Below are positions 43,114 to 51,746 of a DNA stretch of 64,000 nucleotides, piece after piece. A program made the translations under genes and the position numbers. Every line of letters begins with the position of its first letter. Position 1 is the first letter of the stretch. The DNA is from Curtobacterium pusillum (GTDB lineage: Bacteria > Actinomycetota > Actinomycetes > Actinomycetales > Microbacteriaceae). The stretch spans positions 1 through 64,000 of the forward strand of contig NZ_JABMCE010000084.1 in the NCBI RefSeq assembly GCF_013359865.1, given 5' to 3'. The notes beneath the pieces are model-generated. The model saw only the letters and a program-made list of their open reading frames with translations. It did not search any database and had not been told where the DNA came from.

Positions 43114-43848
43114 CTACGTGGCCGACTGGGACGCGGTGACCTCCATCTGCACGCGGTAGCGATCCGAGCGGTACCACGAGCGACTGTGCTCCACGGGCCG
43201 GTCCCCCGCGTACGAGACCCGGTCGAACTCGAGCACCGGTGCGCCCGTCTTCGTCCCGAGCAGGGTCGCGACGTCGTCCGCCGCGGGCTTCGCCGCCACG
43301 GTCTGCTGCGCGCGGTCGATCGGCGTGCCGTACTCGACCGCCGCGAGCGAGTAGACCGACCCGGACAGGTCGTGGTCGAGGAGCCCGGGGAAGGCGTCGG
43401 CGGAGAGCCAGGCGTCGTCGATCGACACCGGCGCCCCGTCCGCCATCCGCAGGCGCTTCAGGTGGTACGCCGTGTCCGTCTCCCCCAGGCGGAGCGCCGC
43501 GACGGTGTCCGCGGGCGGGATCCGCTCCTCGCGCACGAGCACGACCGTCGTGGGCACGTGGCCGAGCGCGCGCATCTCCTCGGTGAAGGATGCCAGGTGC
43601 AGCGTGGACTGCACCGGGCGGTGCGCCACGAACGTGCCCTTGCCGCGCACGCGTTCGAGGTACCCCTCGTTGACGAGCTGCCCGAGTGCCTCGCGCACGG
43701 TGATCCGGGAGACGCCGTACTCGGCGATGAGCTGCCGTTCCGACGGGATCGCCGCGCCGGGCGCGAGCCGCGAGGTCGCGAGGTCGAGCAGGATGCGCCG
43801 CAGCTGCTGGTGCTTCGGTTCGGCACCCTCGGTGATGCGGCTCGTCAT
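43114..43848 (-). CDS. GntR/HutC-family regulator (DasR/NagR-like)
   Basis: 244 residues. Winged helix near the N-terminus (IPSERQLIAEYGVSRITVREAL, about 33-54) with the RGKGTFVA wing, then a UTRA effector domain (TLHLASFTEEM, ending FDRVSYAGDRPVEHSRSWYR). UTRA regulators such as DasR and NagR sense GlcNAc- or GlcN-6-phosphate. Context supports this: dre-like sites lie in front of both this gene (43882-43906) and the PTS genes. It is convergent with EIIB-EIIA. The ATG at 43848 starts the canonical frame. Confidence 0.9.
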   Translation of the reverse strand: MTSRITEGAEPKHQQLRRILLDLATSRLAPGAAIPSERQLIAEYGVSRITVREALGQLVNEGYLERVRGKGTFVAHRPVQSTLHLASFTEEMRALGHVPTTVVLVREERIPPADTVAALRLGETDTAYHLKRLRMADGAPVSIDDAWLSADAFPGLLDHDLSGSVYSLAAVEYGTPIDRAQQTVAAKPAADDVATLLGTKTGAPVLEFDRVSYAGDRPVEHSRSWYRSDRYRVQMEVTASQSAT

Positions 43849-43881
43849 TGGTTCCTCGTGCTCCGTCGCTGGTGGTGCGAG

Positions 43882-43906
43882 TGGTCATGGGCGGACATGA
43901 CCAGTT
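43882..43906 (-). promoter_or_regulatory. dre-like operator in front of the GntR gene
   Basis: TGGTCATG (43882-43889) and CATGACCAGTT (43896-43906) face each other 6 bp apart, 34 bp upstream of the gntR start. The second half is identical to that in the PTS operator. Suggests autoregulation. Confidence 0.7.
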
Positions 43907-44065
43907 GCCATCACAGTAGCGAGTCCCTCTCCGAACGCCAACGTCCATGACGACATGACGGACGCGATCACAGGAGTATTCGTATGTGAAATCTTTGACT
44001 CCAGCTTTCAAGTACTGACAGGGTGCAGGCGAACCTCTTCAAGGGGCGACGAGAAGGGAGAGCTC

Positions 44066-44458
44066 ATGAAGCACCTGAAGACGAAGGTCCTGATCGGACT
44101 CGGGCTGTCAGTCGGTCTGATCGCTGGTACCGCGACGATGGCCGCGGCCGGGCCGCTCGAGGTCATGGGGACGGGGCCGGAGGCTGGTGGAGTGGCCATC
44201 AGCGACACCGGCGCACGGTCGAGCGGCGAGTCCATGGGCACCGGAACGCGGAGCGACGGCGGAGGCGGGGCCTTCTGGCAGTGGGGTGTCAGTGGCGGAG
44301 ACACGTGGTCGAACTACTTCCGCGAGAAGCGCTGCCACGGCGCGACCGCGGTGGGCAAGGGGACCAAGCGCGTCACGGGCGTCCCCGGCGGGAAGTACGC
44401 GTACGCGGCGACGCCGAAGGCCTCCAGCGGCAACAAGGCGTACTACCACAACTGCTGA
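44066..44458 (+). CDS. Lactococcin 972-like bacteriocin precursor
   Basis: 130 residues from ATG 44066 with GAAGGGAG 6 nt upstream. A Sec signal peptide covers residues 1-28 (MKHLKTKVLIGLGLSVGLIA, cleavage after TMAAAG or nearby). The mature end follows the lactococcin 972 pattern: W(x)GVS, SNYF, HGATAV, GxxxAYAAT and AYYHNC, although the family usually has few cysteines and here there are two (in KRCHG and as the last residue), which could form a disulfide. The 45 residues before it are Gly/Ser/Thr-rich. Lactococcin 972 inhibits septum formation by binding lipid II. The two genes behind it encode the usual membrane protein and ABC ATPase. Confidence 0.82.
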   Translation: MKHLKTKVLIGLGLSVGLIAGTATMAAAGPLEVMGTGPEAGGVAISDTGARSSGESMGTGTRSDGGGGAFWQWGVSGGDTWSNYFREKRCHGATAVGKGTKRVTGVPGGKYAYAATPKASSGNKAYYHNC

Positions 44459-44474
44459 TCGACGAGGGGGCATC

Positions 44475-46499
44475 ATGACCGTTCGACCGGTGATGCTCGC
44501 GTACGGCATCCCGCCGCTCCTCGCGTTCGTCCTGGGGTTCTTCGGGCTCGTGCAGGTCAACGAGGCCGGGGTCGTCGGCGCCTCGGCGGTGGTGACCGCG
44601 TCGGCCGGACCCGAGACAGGGTCGAACCAGCGAGTGGTGAACGCACTCGAACGAGTCGCCCGGACGGAGGGCGCCACCATCGCCCGGGTCGTGGCGGACC
44701 GAGCGGCACCGACGACACGTCGCGCCGTGCTCGTCACCGATGCCCCGACGAGCCGAGGAGAGGCCTGGCTACGGGACGGCGCCCCGGACTTCTCGAGGTC
44801 GATGACCACCGAGGTCCGACCGATGTCCGTGCTCGACGAGTACGACCCGACCGGGTCGTACGACGTGTTCGGAGACGAGCGGGCCCGGAAGGCGACCATG
44901 GCCGCTCTGGCGGACGTCGGCTACGAGGTGACGTCCGAACGGCTCCCGTGGTTGCAGCGGGTCGGCGTCACCGACGGCGTGACCAGCACGACGGGGCTCG
45001 TCGGCGCACTCACGCTCGGCTGCGTGATCCTGTGCCTGACCGGAACGATCGGGTCCCCTCGGCGGAGCGCGATCCGGCGGCTGCACGGCTGGAGCGCCGG
45101 GCGCGTCCTGCTCGCCGAGCTGTCCGATGCGCGTGCCGGGGTGCTCGTCGTCGCCGTCGGGACACCGGTCGTCACAGCCGGACTGTGGGTGTACAACGGC
45201 CTGACCTCGGCGACGACGCTCGCCGCCGCCGTCGCGGCGCTCTGGGCGGCCCTGCTCCTGCCGGTCCTCGCGTCGCACGTGATCGGCACCCTCCTCGCGT
45301 ACCGACGACCGATGGTGGGTTCTCTCCGCGGCGCGCGGCCCGGCGGCCTGGTCGCGGTCGTCGCGCAGGCCGCACGTGTCCCCGCTCTCCTCCTGCTCGT
45401 CGCCGCGGTGTTCGAGCTCACCGGTGCCGTCGCCGTCGCCCGTGCGGGAACTGCCGAACGTGATCTCCGGGCGGCCGGTGACACCGTGCAGCTCTGGGTC
45501 ACGCCGGACCCGCGCCCGATCGGGACGCAGCGGTACTGGGACCGGATCGGAGAGTTCGCCGGTCACGCCATCGCCCACCGGGACGCCCTGCTGTCCGCGA
45601 CGGTCGAGGTGTCGACCGGGAGGGGCCGCACGACGGTCCCGGCTGTCGTCGTCGATCCCGGATATCTGCGCCTGCGAGACGTGCGCGCGGCCGATGGGAC
45701 GCGCGTGACCGCCGGCGACCGGGTGTCCGTCTGGCTGCCGGCGGACAGCGATCTGGCCCGCGGCCCGCTCGTACGGTCGTTGTCCGAGTGGGAGCTGCGC
45801 GATGCCCCCGCACCGGTCCGTCAGGACATCGCCGGTGGCCGTCTCGCCCCGCAGGAGCTCTACTCGTACCCCGGTGATTCCGTCGCGCGTTCCTGGTTCG
45901 ACGACGCCGTGCTCGTGGTCGTCCCGGAACCCGCCGAGGCCTTCTCCGCGGACCAGCTCGGCTCGTGGCTGTCCACCGGGGACGTGGTCTTCACGAACCG
46001 CGCCGCCGCAGAACGGTCGATCAGGCCATCGGGCCTCGCGTCGGAGTTCAGTGCCGTCGTGGCGGTCGGTCAGGTCGCGGCGGAACAGGCGCGGCGCGCC
46101 GCCACCGCCGTGATCATCGGCGGGGCGACGGTCGCGAGCAGCTCCGTCGTCGGCCTCGTGCTCGCACTGCTCGCCACGACGGCTCATCGACGACGCCACG
46201 GTCGCGCCCTCTTCGCGAGGTTCGCGAGCGGCGCACCCTTCCTCCGGGTCGACACCGGTCTGCTGGCGATGGAGGCAGCATTGCTGATGATGGCGACCGT
46301 GGTCGCGATCAACCGGTGGTGGGATCAGCGCCCGGACGGAACGGGGCGCAATTCCGTCCTGGACCCGGTCGCCCAGTCCGCAGGCACCGCTGGAGCACTC
46401 GCGGCGCTGGCACTCGTGGCGTTGAGCGCCGCCAGCGTCGTCGCCCTGGCCGTCACCGCGCGGAACGTCACTCGAACCCGAGGGAACGGATCACGATGA
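44475..46499 (+). CDS. Bacteriocin-associated integral membrane protein (immunity/export)
   Basis: 674 residues from ATG 44475, 16 bp behind the bacteriocin stop, with GAGGGGG 4-5 nt upstream. One N-terminal helix (8-27) is followed by a 140-residue external domain, then helix groups near 180-350, another external region (about 370-555) and a final helix group (565-670). This is the layout of FtsX-like bacteriocin-associated permeases in lactococcin 972 loci. No sequence identity to a named immunity protein can be claimed. Its stop overlaps the ABC ATPase ATG (ATGA), so the two form a complex in all likelihood, protecting the producer or exporting the peptide. Confidence 0.8.
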   Translation: MTVRPVMLAYGIPPLLAFVLGFFGLVQVNEAGVVGASAVVTASAGPETGSNQRVVNALERVARTEGATIARVVADRAAPTTRRAVLVTDAPTSRGEAWLRDGAPDFSRSMTTEVRPMSVLDEYDPTGSYDVFGDERARKATMAALADVGYEVTSERLPWLQRVGVTDGVTSTTGLVGALTLGCVILCLTGTIGSPRRSAIRRLHGWSAGRVLLAELSDARAGVLVVAVGTPVVTAGLWVYNGLTSATTLAAAVAALWAALLLPVLASHVIGTLLAYRRPMVGSLRGARPGGLVAVVAQAARVPALLLLVAAVFELTGAVAVARAGTAERDLRAAGDTVQLWVTPDPRPIGTQRYWDRIGEFAGHAIAHRDALLSATVEVSTGRGRTTVPAVVVDPGYLRLRDVRAADGTRVTAGDRVSVWLPADSDLARGPLVRSLSEWELRDAPAPVRQDIAGGRLAPQELYSYPGDSVARSWFDDAVLVVVPEPAEAFSADQLGSWLSTGDVVFTNRAAAERSIRPSGLASEFSAVVAVGQVAAEQARRAATAVIIGGATVASSSVVGLVLALLATTAHRRRHGRALFARFASGAPFLRVDTGLLAMEAALLMMATVVAINRWWDQRPDGTGRNSVLDPVAQSAGTAGALAALALVALSAASVVALAVTARNVTRTRGNGSR

Positions 46500-47134
46500 T
46501 CGAAGTACGCCACGCGTCCAAACGGCGGGGACGCCGGGAGCTCTGGCGCGACCTGTCGTTCGACGTCGACCGCGGCGAAGTCGTCGCCCTGGTCGGGCCG
46601 AGTGGCGCCGGGAAGTCGACGCTCCTCGATTGTCTCGGCCACATCGACACCCTCGACGACGGCACGATCCACCTCGACGGCGTCACGGCCGGTCGGAGCG
46701 CCCGTCGTGCGCGTCGCATGCGCCGTCGGTTCCTCGGGTACCTCTTCCAGGACTTCGGTCTGGTTGCCGACATGACCGTACAGGCGAACATCGACCTGGC
46801 CCGGGTGCCGCAACGCCTGGCGGCGCGCCGAGGGCTCCCGACGGCCGAGGCGCTCGACCGGGTCGGACTCGGCGGTCGCGCGACGGACCGTGCACACGAG
46901 CTCAGTGGCGGTGAACAGCAGCGGGTGGCGCTCGCACGGCTCCTCGCCAAGCAGCCCGAGGTCATCCTCGCTGACGAACCCACCAGCGCCCTCGACGGAG
47001 GGAACGCCGACATGGTGCTCGATCTGCTGTGCGAGTTCGCCGCCGACGGTGCCGCGGTGGTCATCGCGACGCACTCGGCAGCCGTCGAAGCGAGAGCAGT
47101 GCGGACCGTCTCACTGTCGGGTCCGTCGGACTGA
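46496..47134 (+). CDS. Bacteriocin-associated ABC transporter ATP-binding protein
   Basis: 212 residues. Walker A GPSGAGKSTLL (about 36-46), Q-loop YLFQDFGL, signature LSGGEQQRVALARLLA, Walker B VILADEPTSALD and switch ATHSAAV are complete. It belongs to the MacB/LolD-like group that works with FtsX-type permeases. ATG 46496 overlaps the preceding stop (ATGA). It closes the three-gene bacteriocin operon. Confidence 0.92.
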   Translation: MIEVRHASKRRGRRELWRDLSFDVDRGEVVALVGPSGAGKSTLLDCLGHIDTLDDGTIHLDGVTAGRSARRARRMRRRFLGYLFQDFGLVADMTVQANIDLARVPQRLAARRGLPTAEALDRVGLGGRATDRAHELSGGEQQRVALARLLAKQPEVILADEPTSALDGGNADMVLDLLCEFAADGAAVVIATHSAAVEARAVRTVSLSGPSD

Positions 47135-47214
47135 CCGGCGGGAACCGATTCGACGGGCCTGACGGATCGGAGGGGGCACTGGATGTGCCCGGGCGGGTCG
47201 GGCGGGGGAAGTCG

Positions 47215-47790
47215 TCAGGCGTTGGCGACGAGCCAGGCCAGTTCGGTCCGTGACAGCGCCCGGTCAGCCCACACCTGCCGGTCGACACCGACCGGCAGGG
47301 GCGCGGACGTCTGCCCCTGCCAGACCAGCGACAGCCCTGCACGCTCGAGCACGGCGGCCGACGCCGGGTTGTTCGTGAGCACCCGTCCGGTGACCGGGAC
47401 GTCGGGTGCGACGTCGTGCGCCGCGGCCACGGCAGCGAGGGCCACCTCGGTCGCGTAGCCGTTCCCCCACGCCGACGGCGCGAGACGGTACCCGAGGTTC
47501 CACATCCCGGCGGAGGTCATGTCGACGCCCCCGACCCCGAGGAACGCGTTGTCCGCGGCCGCCCGTACCGCCCAGGAGCCGAGGCCGTGCCGTGCGCGGC
47601 CGCCGATCTTCCGCTGCACGAGGTCCACGGTGGACGCCCGCACCGAGTGGCGTCCGGCGGGCAGATGGGTCCACGTGCGGGCGTCGGAGAACACTCCGTG
47701 CACGTCGTCGATGTCCGCCGGGGTGAGCGGGGTGAGCAGGAGGCGATCCGTTCGGATCTCCTGCGGGGGCATCAGGAGCTGGTGGACCAT
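47215..47790 (-). CDS. GNAT-family N-acetyltransferase (RimJ/RimL type)
   Basis: 191 residues from ATG 47790; an ATG six codons later is an alternative. The RimJ/RimL pattern is visible: EIRTDRLLLTPLTPADIDDV, then NLGYRLAPSAWGNGYATEVALA (acetyl-CoA loop with WGNGYATE) and a final NNPASAAVLERAGLSLVWQG. These proteins acetylate N-terminal or small-molecule amines. Monocistronic; tail to tail with the bacteriocin operon. Substrate unknown. Confidence 0.87.
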   Translation of the reverse strand: MVHQLLMPPQEIRTDRLLLTPLTPADIDDVHGVFSDARTWTHLPAGRHSVRASTVDLVQRKIGGRARHGLGSWAVRAAADNAFLGVGGVDMTSAGMWNLGYRLAPSAWGNGYATEVALAAVAAAHDVAPDVPVTGRVLTNNPASAAVLERAGLSLVWQGQTSAPLPVGVDRQVWADRALSRTELAWLVANA

Positions 47791-47860
47791 GCACCGATCA
47801 TCACGCCGACCACCGACATCCGGGTGAACACCACGCGACTTCCGCGCGCACGGGCCGGGA

Positions 47861-47878
47861 CGTGCGGCAAACCGCACG
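47861..47878 (-). terminator. Small hairpin behind bkdC
   Basis: CGTGCGG-CAAA-CCGCACG, a 7-bp perfect stem, 42 bp behind the bkdC stop. Plausible end of the pat-bkd transcript; no T-run. Confidence 0.45.
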
Positions 47879-47919
47879 CGGGCGCGACCGACCGTGATCT
47901 GCCGAGCGTCAAAGACCGA

Positions 47920-49539
47920 TCAGTCGAGCAGGAGCGCCGGCTCCTCGATCACCGACGCCACGTCGTGCACGAAGCGCGACGCCACGTCCCCGTCGACGAC
48001 CCGGTGGTCGAACGAGGCGCCGACCGTCGTCACCATCCGCGAGCGCACCTCGCCGTCGACGACCCACGGCTTCGGCTTGATCGTGCCCATCGCCACGATC
48101 GCGACCTCGCCCGGGTTGAGGATGGGCGTCCCGGTGTCCATGCCGAACACCCCGATGTTGGTGATCGTCACGGTGCCGTCGGCCATCTGCTGGGGCGTGG
48201 TCTTGCCGTCGCGGGCGGTGAGTGTCAGTTCCTCGAGGGCCTGCGCCAGCTCGAGGAGCGACATGTCCTGCGCGTCCTTGATGTTCGGCACGATGAGTCC
48301 GCGCGGGGTCGCCGCAGCGATGCCGAGGTTCACGAAGTGGTGGACGATGATCTCGCGGTCGGTCCAGGTCGAGTTCACCGAACGGTTGCGGCGGACGGCC
48401 CAGATCACGGCCTTCGCGATGATGAGCAGCGGCGAGACCTTCACGCCGGCGAACGTGGGCGAGGACTTCAGCCGCTTGACGAACTCCATCGTGCGGGTAG
48501 CGTCGACGTCGACGAACAGTGAGACGTGGGGCGCGGTGAACGCCGATGTGGTCATCGCGGTCGCGATCGCCTTGCGGACGCCCTTCACCGGGAGGGTCTC
48601 GCGCCGGACGTCGCCCCACTCCGGGGTCTCGATGTTCCGGAAGACGCTGGCCTGCTTCGCGTGGCGGATGACGTCGTCGCGGGTGACCTCGCCCGCGAGG
48701 CCGGTCGGCACGACCTCGGTCAGCTCGACACCGAGGTCCTTCGCGAGCTTCCGGATCGGCGGCTTCGCGAGCACGTTGGTCGCGGTGCGGCTCGTGCGTG
48801 CGGGGTTCGAGCCCTGGGCCGCGACGGCTTCCGCGGTGCTGTCCTCACCGGGATCGGTCGCCACCTCGGCGGCTGCGGCCGCGTCCGCACTGGAGGCGCG
48901 GCTCGCCTCGGCCGCGAGGGCTGCTGCCCGGCGCGCGCCCGGCTTGCGGCGGGACGGGGACGAGGTCGCGGAGCCGTAGCCGACGAGGACGGCGCCGGAG
49001 GACTCGTCGGTGCCGACGACGGAGGCGTCGACGGCGACCGGCTGCGGCGGCACGGCAGCGGCCGGCGCAGCAGCAGCCGGGGGAGTCGGCGCGGGGGCGG
49101 CGACCGGAGCGGGTGCTGTCGGTGCCGGCACGACCGGAACGACCGGCGCGGGTGCGGCAGGCGGGGTGGACGCGACCGCGGGACTGGTCGGGACGCTGTC
49201 GGCGACTGCAGCCGCGCCTCCCGGCCGAGGGCCGACGGACGCACCGGAGGCGACGGACGCTTCGGACTCGACGCGGATGATCGGGCGACCGACCTCGACG
49301 GTGTCGCCTTCGGACACGAGCAGCCCGGTGACCGTGCCGGCGAACGGCGACGGGAGCTCGACGAGCGACTTGGCCGTCTCGATCTCGACGAGCACCTGGT
49401 CGACGGCGATCTCGTCCCCGATCGCGACGCGCCACTGCACGATCTCGGCCTCGGTGAGGCCTTCGCCCACGTCGGGCAGGGGGAATTCGGCGACGGCCAC
49501 TACGGCTCCTTCGGCGTTCTGGTCGGGCTCGGTCAGCAT
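47920..49539 (-). CDS. bkdC: Branched-chain 2-oxoacid dehydrogenase E2 (dihydrolipoamide acyltransferase)
   Basis: 539 residues. One lipoyl domain (about 15-95) with the lipoylated K57 in [10 protein letters not shown]; a long Ala/Pro/Val linker; an E3-binding domain ([14 protein letters not shown]...GEVTRDDVI); and a catalytic acyltransferase domain ending with the [16 protein letters not shown] active site (His and Asp). It transfers acyl groups from E1 to CoA in a large cytoplasmic complex. Starts 1 bp after the bkdB stop region. Two exact repeat A words lie in its linkers (48892 and 49212). No E3 gene is present here, so dihydrolipoyl dehydrogenase must come from elsewhere. Confidence 0.92.
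   Translation of the reverse strand: MLTEPDQNAEGAVVAVAEFPLPDVGEGLTEAEIVQWRVAIGDEIAVDQVLVEIETAKSLVELPSPFAGTVTGLLVSEGDTVEVGRPIIRVESEASVASGASVGPRPGGAAAVADSVPTSPAVASTPPAAPAPVVPVVPAPTAPAPVAAPAPTPPAAAAPAAAVPPQPVAVDASVVGTDESSGAVLVGYGSATSSPSRRKPGARRAAALAAEASRASSADAAAAAEVATDPGEDSTAEAVAAQGSNPARTSRTATNVLAKPPIRKLAKDLGVELTEVVPTGLAGEVTRDDVIRHAKQASVFRNIETPEWGDVRRETLPVKGVRKAIATAMTTSAFTAPHVSLFVDVDATRTMEFVKRLKSSPTFAGVKVSPLLIIAKAVIWAVRRNRSVNSTWTDREIIVHHFVNLGIAAATPRGLIVPNIKDAQDMSLLELAQALEELTLTARDGKTTPQQMADGTVTITNIGVFGMDTGTPILNPGEVAIVAMGTIKPKPWVVDGEVRSRMVTTVGASFDHRVVDGDVASRFVHDVASVIEEPALLLD
48892..48901 (+). repeat. Repeat family A copy inside bkdC, second linker
   Basis: Exact word on the plus strand; the gene reads the complement as Ser-Arg-Ala-Ser ([10 protein letters not shown]) in the flexible linker before the E3-binding domain. 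Confidence 0.85.
49212..49221 (-). repeat. Repeat family A copy inside bkdC, first linker
   Basis: Exact word on the coding strand, read as Gly-Gly-Ala-Ala (PRPGGAAAV) just behind the lipoyl domain. It is oriented opposite to the copy at 48892, so the two could form a long-range stem. Confidence 0.85.
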
Positions 49540-49540
49540 G

Positions 49541-50590
49541 TCAGTAGGCGAGGGCGCGGTCGACGGCCTCGAGGACGCGGTCGGCGTCCGGCAGGTGCAG
49601 GTGCTCCAACTTCGACACCGGGAAGGGGATGTCGAACCCGGAGACCCGGAGCGGCGGCGCCTGCATCGTGTAGAACGCCTTCTCGGCGACGGTGGCGGCG
49701 ATCTCGCTGCCGACGCTCACGAACCCTGATGCCTCTTGCGCGATGACGAGGCGGCCGGTCTTCCGCACGGACGCGAGGAGCGGTTCCCAGTCGATCGGGG
49801 AGATCGAGCGGAGGTCGATGACCTCGCAGCTGGTGCCCTCGGCCTCGGCGATCTCCGCCGCCTGCATGAGGGTCGCGACCATCGCGCCGTGGCCGACGAG
49901 GGTGACCTCGGTGCCGGTGCGGGCGACTCGCGTGGTGTGCATCGGGACGTGGCCGTCGACCAGGTCCACCTGGCCCTTCGGCCAGTAACGGGACTTCGGC
50001 TCGAGGAAGACGACCGGGTCCTTCGACGCGATCGCTTCCTGGATCATCCAGTAGGCGTCGTTCGGGGTGCTCGGGCTCACCACGCGCAGGCCCGGGGTGT
50101 GCGCGAAGTACGTCTCCGGGGACTCCTGGTGGTGCTCCACGGCGCCGATGTGGCCGCCGTAGGGGATCCGGATGACGACGGGCAGCGACATGTGCGCCGG
50201 CAGCCGGTTCGCCATCTTCGCGAGCTGCGAGGTGATCTGGTCGAAGCCGGGCCAGACGAAGCCGTCGAACTGGATCTCGACGACCGGGCGGTAGCCGCGC
50301 AGGGCAAGGCCGATCGCGGTGCCGACGATGCCGGCCTCGGCGAGCGGGGTGTCCCGGACGCGTTCGGCGCCGAACTTCTCCTGCAGGCCCTCCGTGATGC
50401 GGAAGACGCCGCCGAGCGCCCCGATGTCCTCACCCATGAGCAGGACCTTGTCGTCCGCCTGCATCGCGGCGGCGAGGCCGGCGTTGAGCGCCTTGGCCAT
50501 CGTCAGGGTCGGGGTGGGGTCGCTCGGGACCTCACCGGCGCCCGGGTGGGAGCGCAGCGTGTAGTCGAAGAGCTGCTCGGTGCTGCTCAT
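49541..50590 (-). CDS. bkdB: Branched-chain 2-oxoacid dehydrogenase E1 beta subunit
   Basis: 349 residues from ATG 50590, which overlaps the bkdA stop (ATGA). The transketolase pyrimidine-binding part has [18 protein letters not shown] and [21 protein letters not shown], followed by the [22 protein letters not shown] stretch in several pieces, and the C-terminal transketolase domain [14 protein letters not shown]. It forms the E1 heterotetramer with BkdA and decarboxylates 2-oxoacids with thiamine diphosphate. Stop at 49541 is immediately before bkdC. Confidence 0.93.
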   Translation of the reverse strand: MSSTEQLFDYTLRSHPGAGEVPSDPTPTLTMAKALNAGLAAAMQADDKVLLMGEDIGALGGVFRITEGLQEKFGAERVRDTPLAEAGIVGTAIGLALRGYRPVVEIQFDGFVWPGFDQITSQLAKMANRLPAHMSLPVVIRIPYGGHIGAVEHHQESPETYFAHTPGLRVVSPSTPNDAYWMIQEAIASKDPVVFLEPKSRYWPKGQVDLVDGHVPMHTTRVARTGTEVTLVGHGAMVATLMQAAEIAEAEGTSCEVIDLRSISPIDWEPLLASVRKTGRLVIAQEASGFVSVGSEIAATVAEKAFYTMQAPPLRVSGFDIPFPVSKLEHLHLPDADRVLEAVDRALAY

Positions 50591-51723
50591 GCGTGGGCGC
50601 CCCCTTCGTAGCCGGCCTCGTACTGCTCGAGCCAGGCCTTCTGCTCGGCGATCAGCGGGTGCGGCTCGCGGTACACGTTGTCGAACATCACGTCGACGGA
50701 CGGCGGCGTCAGGGCGACCGTGCGGCGGCGGACGTCGGCGGCGATGTCCTCGCCCTCCGCGTCGAACGCGGCGAGCTGCTCGTCGGTGACGCCCTTCGAT
50801 CGCAGGTAGGCGGCGGACCGTGCGATCGGGTCGCGCTCCACCCACGAGGTCAGTTCGTCGTCGCCGCGGTACCGGCTCGGGTCGTCGGAGCTCGTGTGCG
50901 CGCCGATGCGGTAGGTCTCGGCCTCGACGAACGCCGGACCCGCGCCGCTGCGGGCGTGGTCGGTCGCCACGACCGAGGCCGTGTACGACGCCAGGATGTC
51001 GTTGCCGTCGACGCGGACGCTCGGGATCCCGAAGCCGCGCGGCCGGTCCACCAGCGGGGTCGGCGACTGCACGGACACCGGGACGGAGATCGCCCAGTGG
51101 TTGTTCTGCAGGAAGAACACGACGGGGGCCTTGGTCGAGGCGGCGAAGACGTACGCCTCGTTCACGTCGCCCTGGCTCGTCGCGCCGTCGCCGAAGTACA
51201 CGATCGTGCAGGCGTCACGCTCCGGGTCACCCGTGCCGACGTCGCCGTCGAGGTGCTGACCGAGGGCGTACCCGGTGGCGTGCAGCGTCTGCGAACCGAT
51301 CACGAGCGTCGAGATGTGGGTGTTGCCGCGCTCGTCCGGGTCCCAGCCGCCGTGCGTCTGACCGCGGTACATCGCGATGATCTCCATCGGCTCGACACCG
51401 CGGTGCATGGTGACGGCGTGCTCGCGGTACGACGGGAAGACGTGGTCCTGCGCGCGTAGGGCGAACACCGAGCCGACCTGAGCAGCTTCCTGGCCGTGGC
51501 TCGGGACCCAGAGGCCCAGCTGCCCGGTGCGCTGCAGGTTGTGGCCGGCGTGGTCGAACCGACGCGTGAGCACCATGCGGCGGTGCATCGCCAGCAGGGT
51601 CTCGTCCGGGATCGCGCGCGCGGCGGCGGCGAACTCGGCGTTCTCGTCGGTCTCCACGAACCGGCCCTCGGGGTCGAGGAGCCGGATGGTGGTCGTCGCG
51701 GGAGCCGCGGCGCGGAATGACAT
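50587..51723 (-). CDS. bkdA: Branched-chain 2-oxoacid dehydrogenase E1 alpha subunit
   Basis: 378 residues from ATG 51723. The thiamine-diphosphate motif is YFGDGATSQGDVNEAYVFA...NN (GDG to NN spacing typical), the SYREHAVTMHRGVEP stretch contacts the cofactor, and HTSSDDPSRYR is the phosphorylation-loop equivalent. The branched-chain type is favoured over pyruvate by its likeness to actinobacterial BkdA and by the aminotransferase just upstream. TACGCT ends 7 nt before the ATG, so a leaderless internal transcript is possible; otherwise it is read from pat, 23 bp upstream. Confidence 0.9.
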   Translation of the reverse strand: MSFRAAAPATTTIRLLDPEGRFVETDENAEFAAAARAIPDETLLAMHRRMVLTRRFDHAGHNLQRTGQLGLWVPSHGQEAAQVGSVFALRAQDHVFPSYREHAVTMHRGVEPMEIIAMYRGQTHGGWDPDERGNTHISTLVIGSQTLHATGYALGQHLDGDVGTGDPERDACTIVYFGDGATSQGDVNEAYVFAASTKAPVVFFLQNNHWAISVPVSVQSPTPLVDRPRGFGIPSVRVDGNDILASYTASVVATDHARSGAGPAFVEAETYRIGAHTSSDDPSRYRGDDELTSWVERDPIARSAAYLRSKGVTDEQLAAFDAEGEDIAADVRRRTVALTPPSVDVMFDNVYREPHPLIAEQKAWLEQYEAGYEGGAHA

Positions 51724-51746
51724 GCGGGCCAGCGTAGCGGCAGCGA

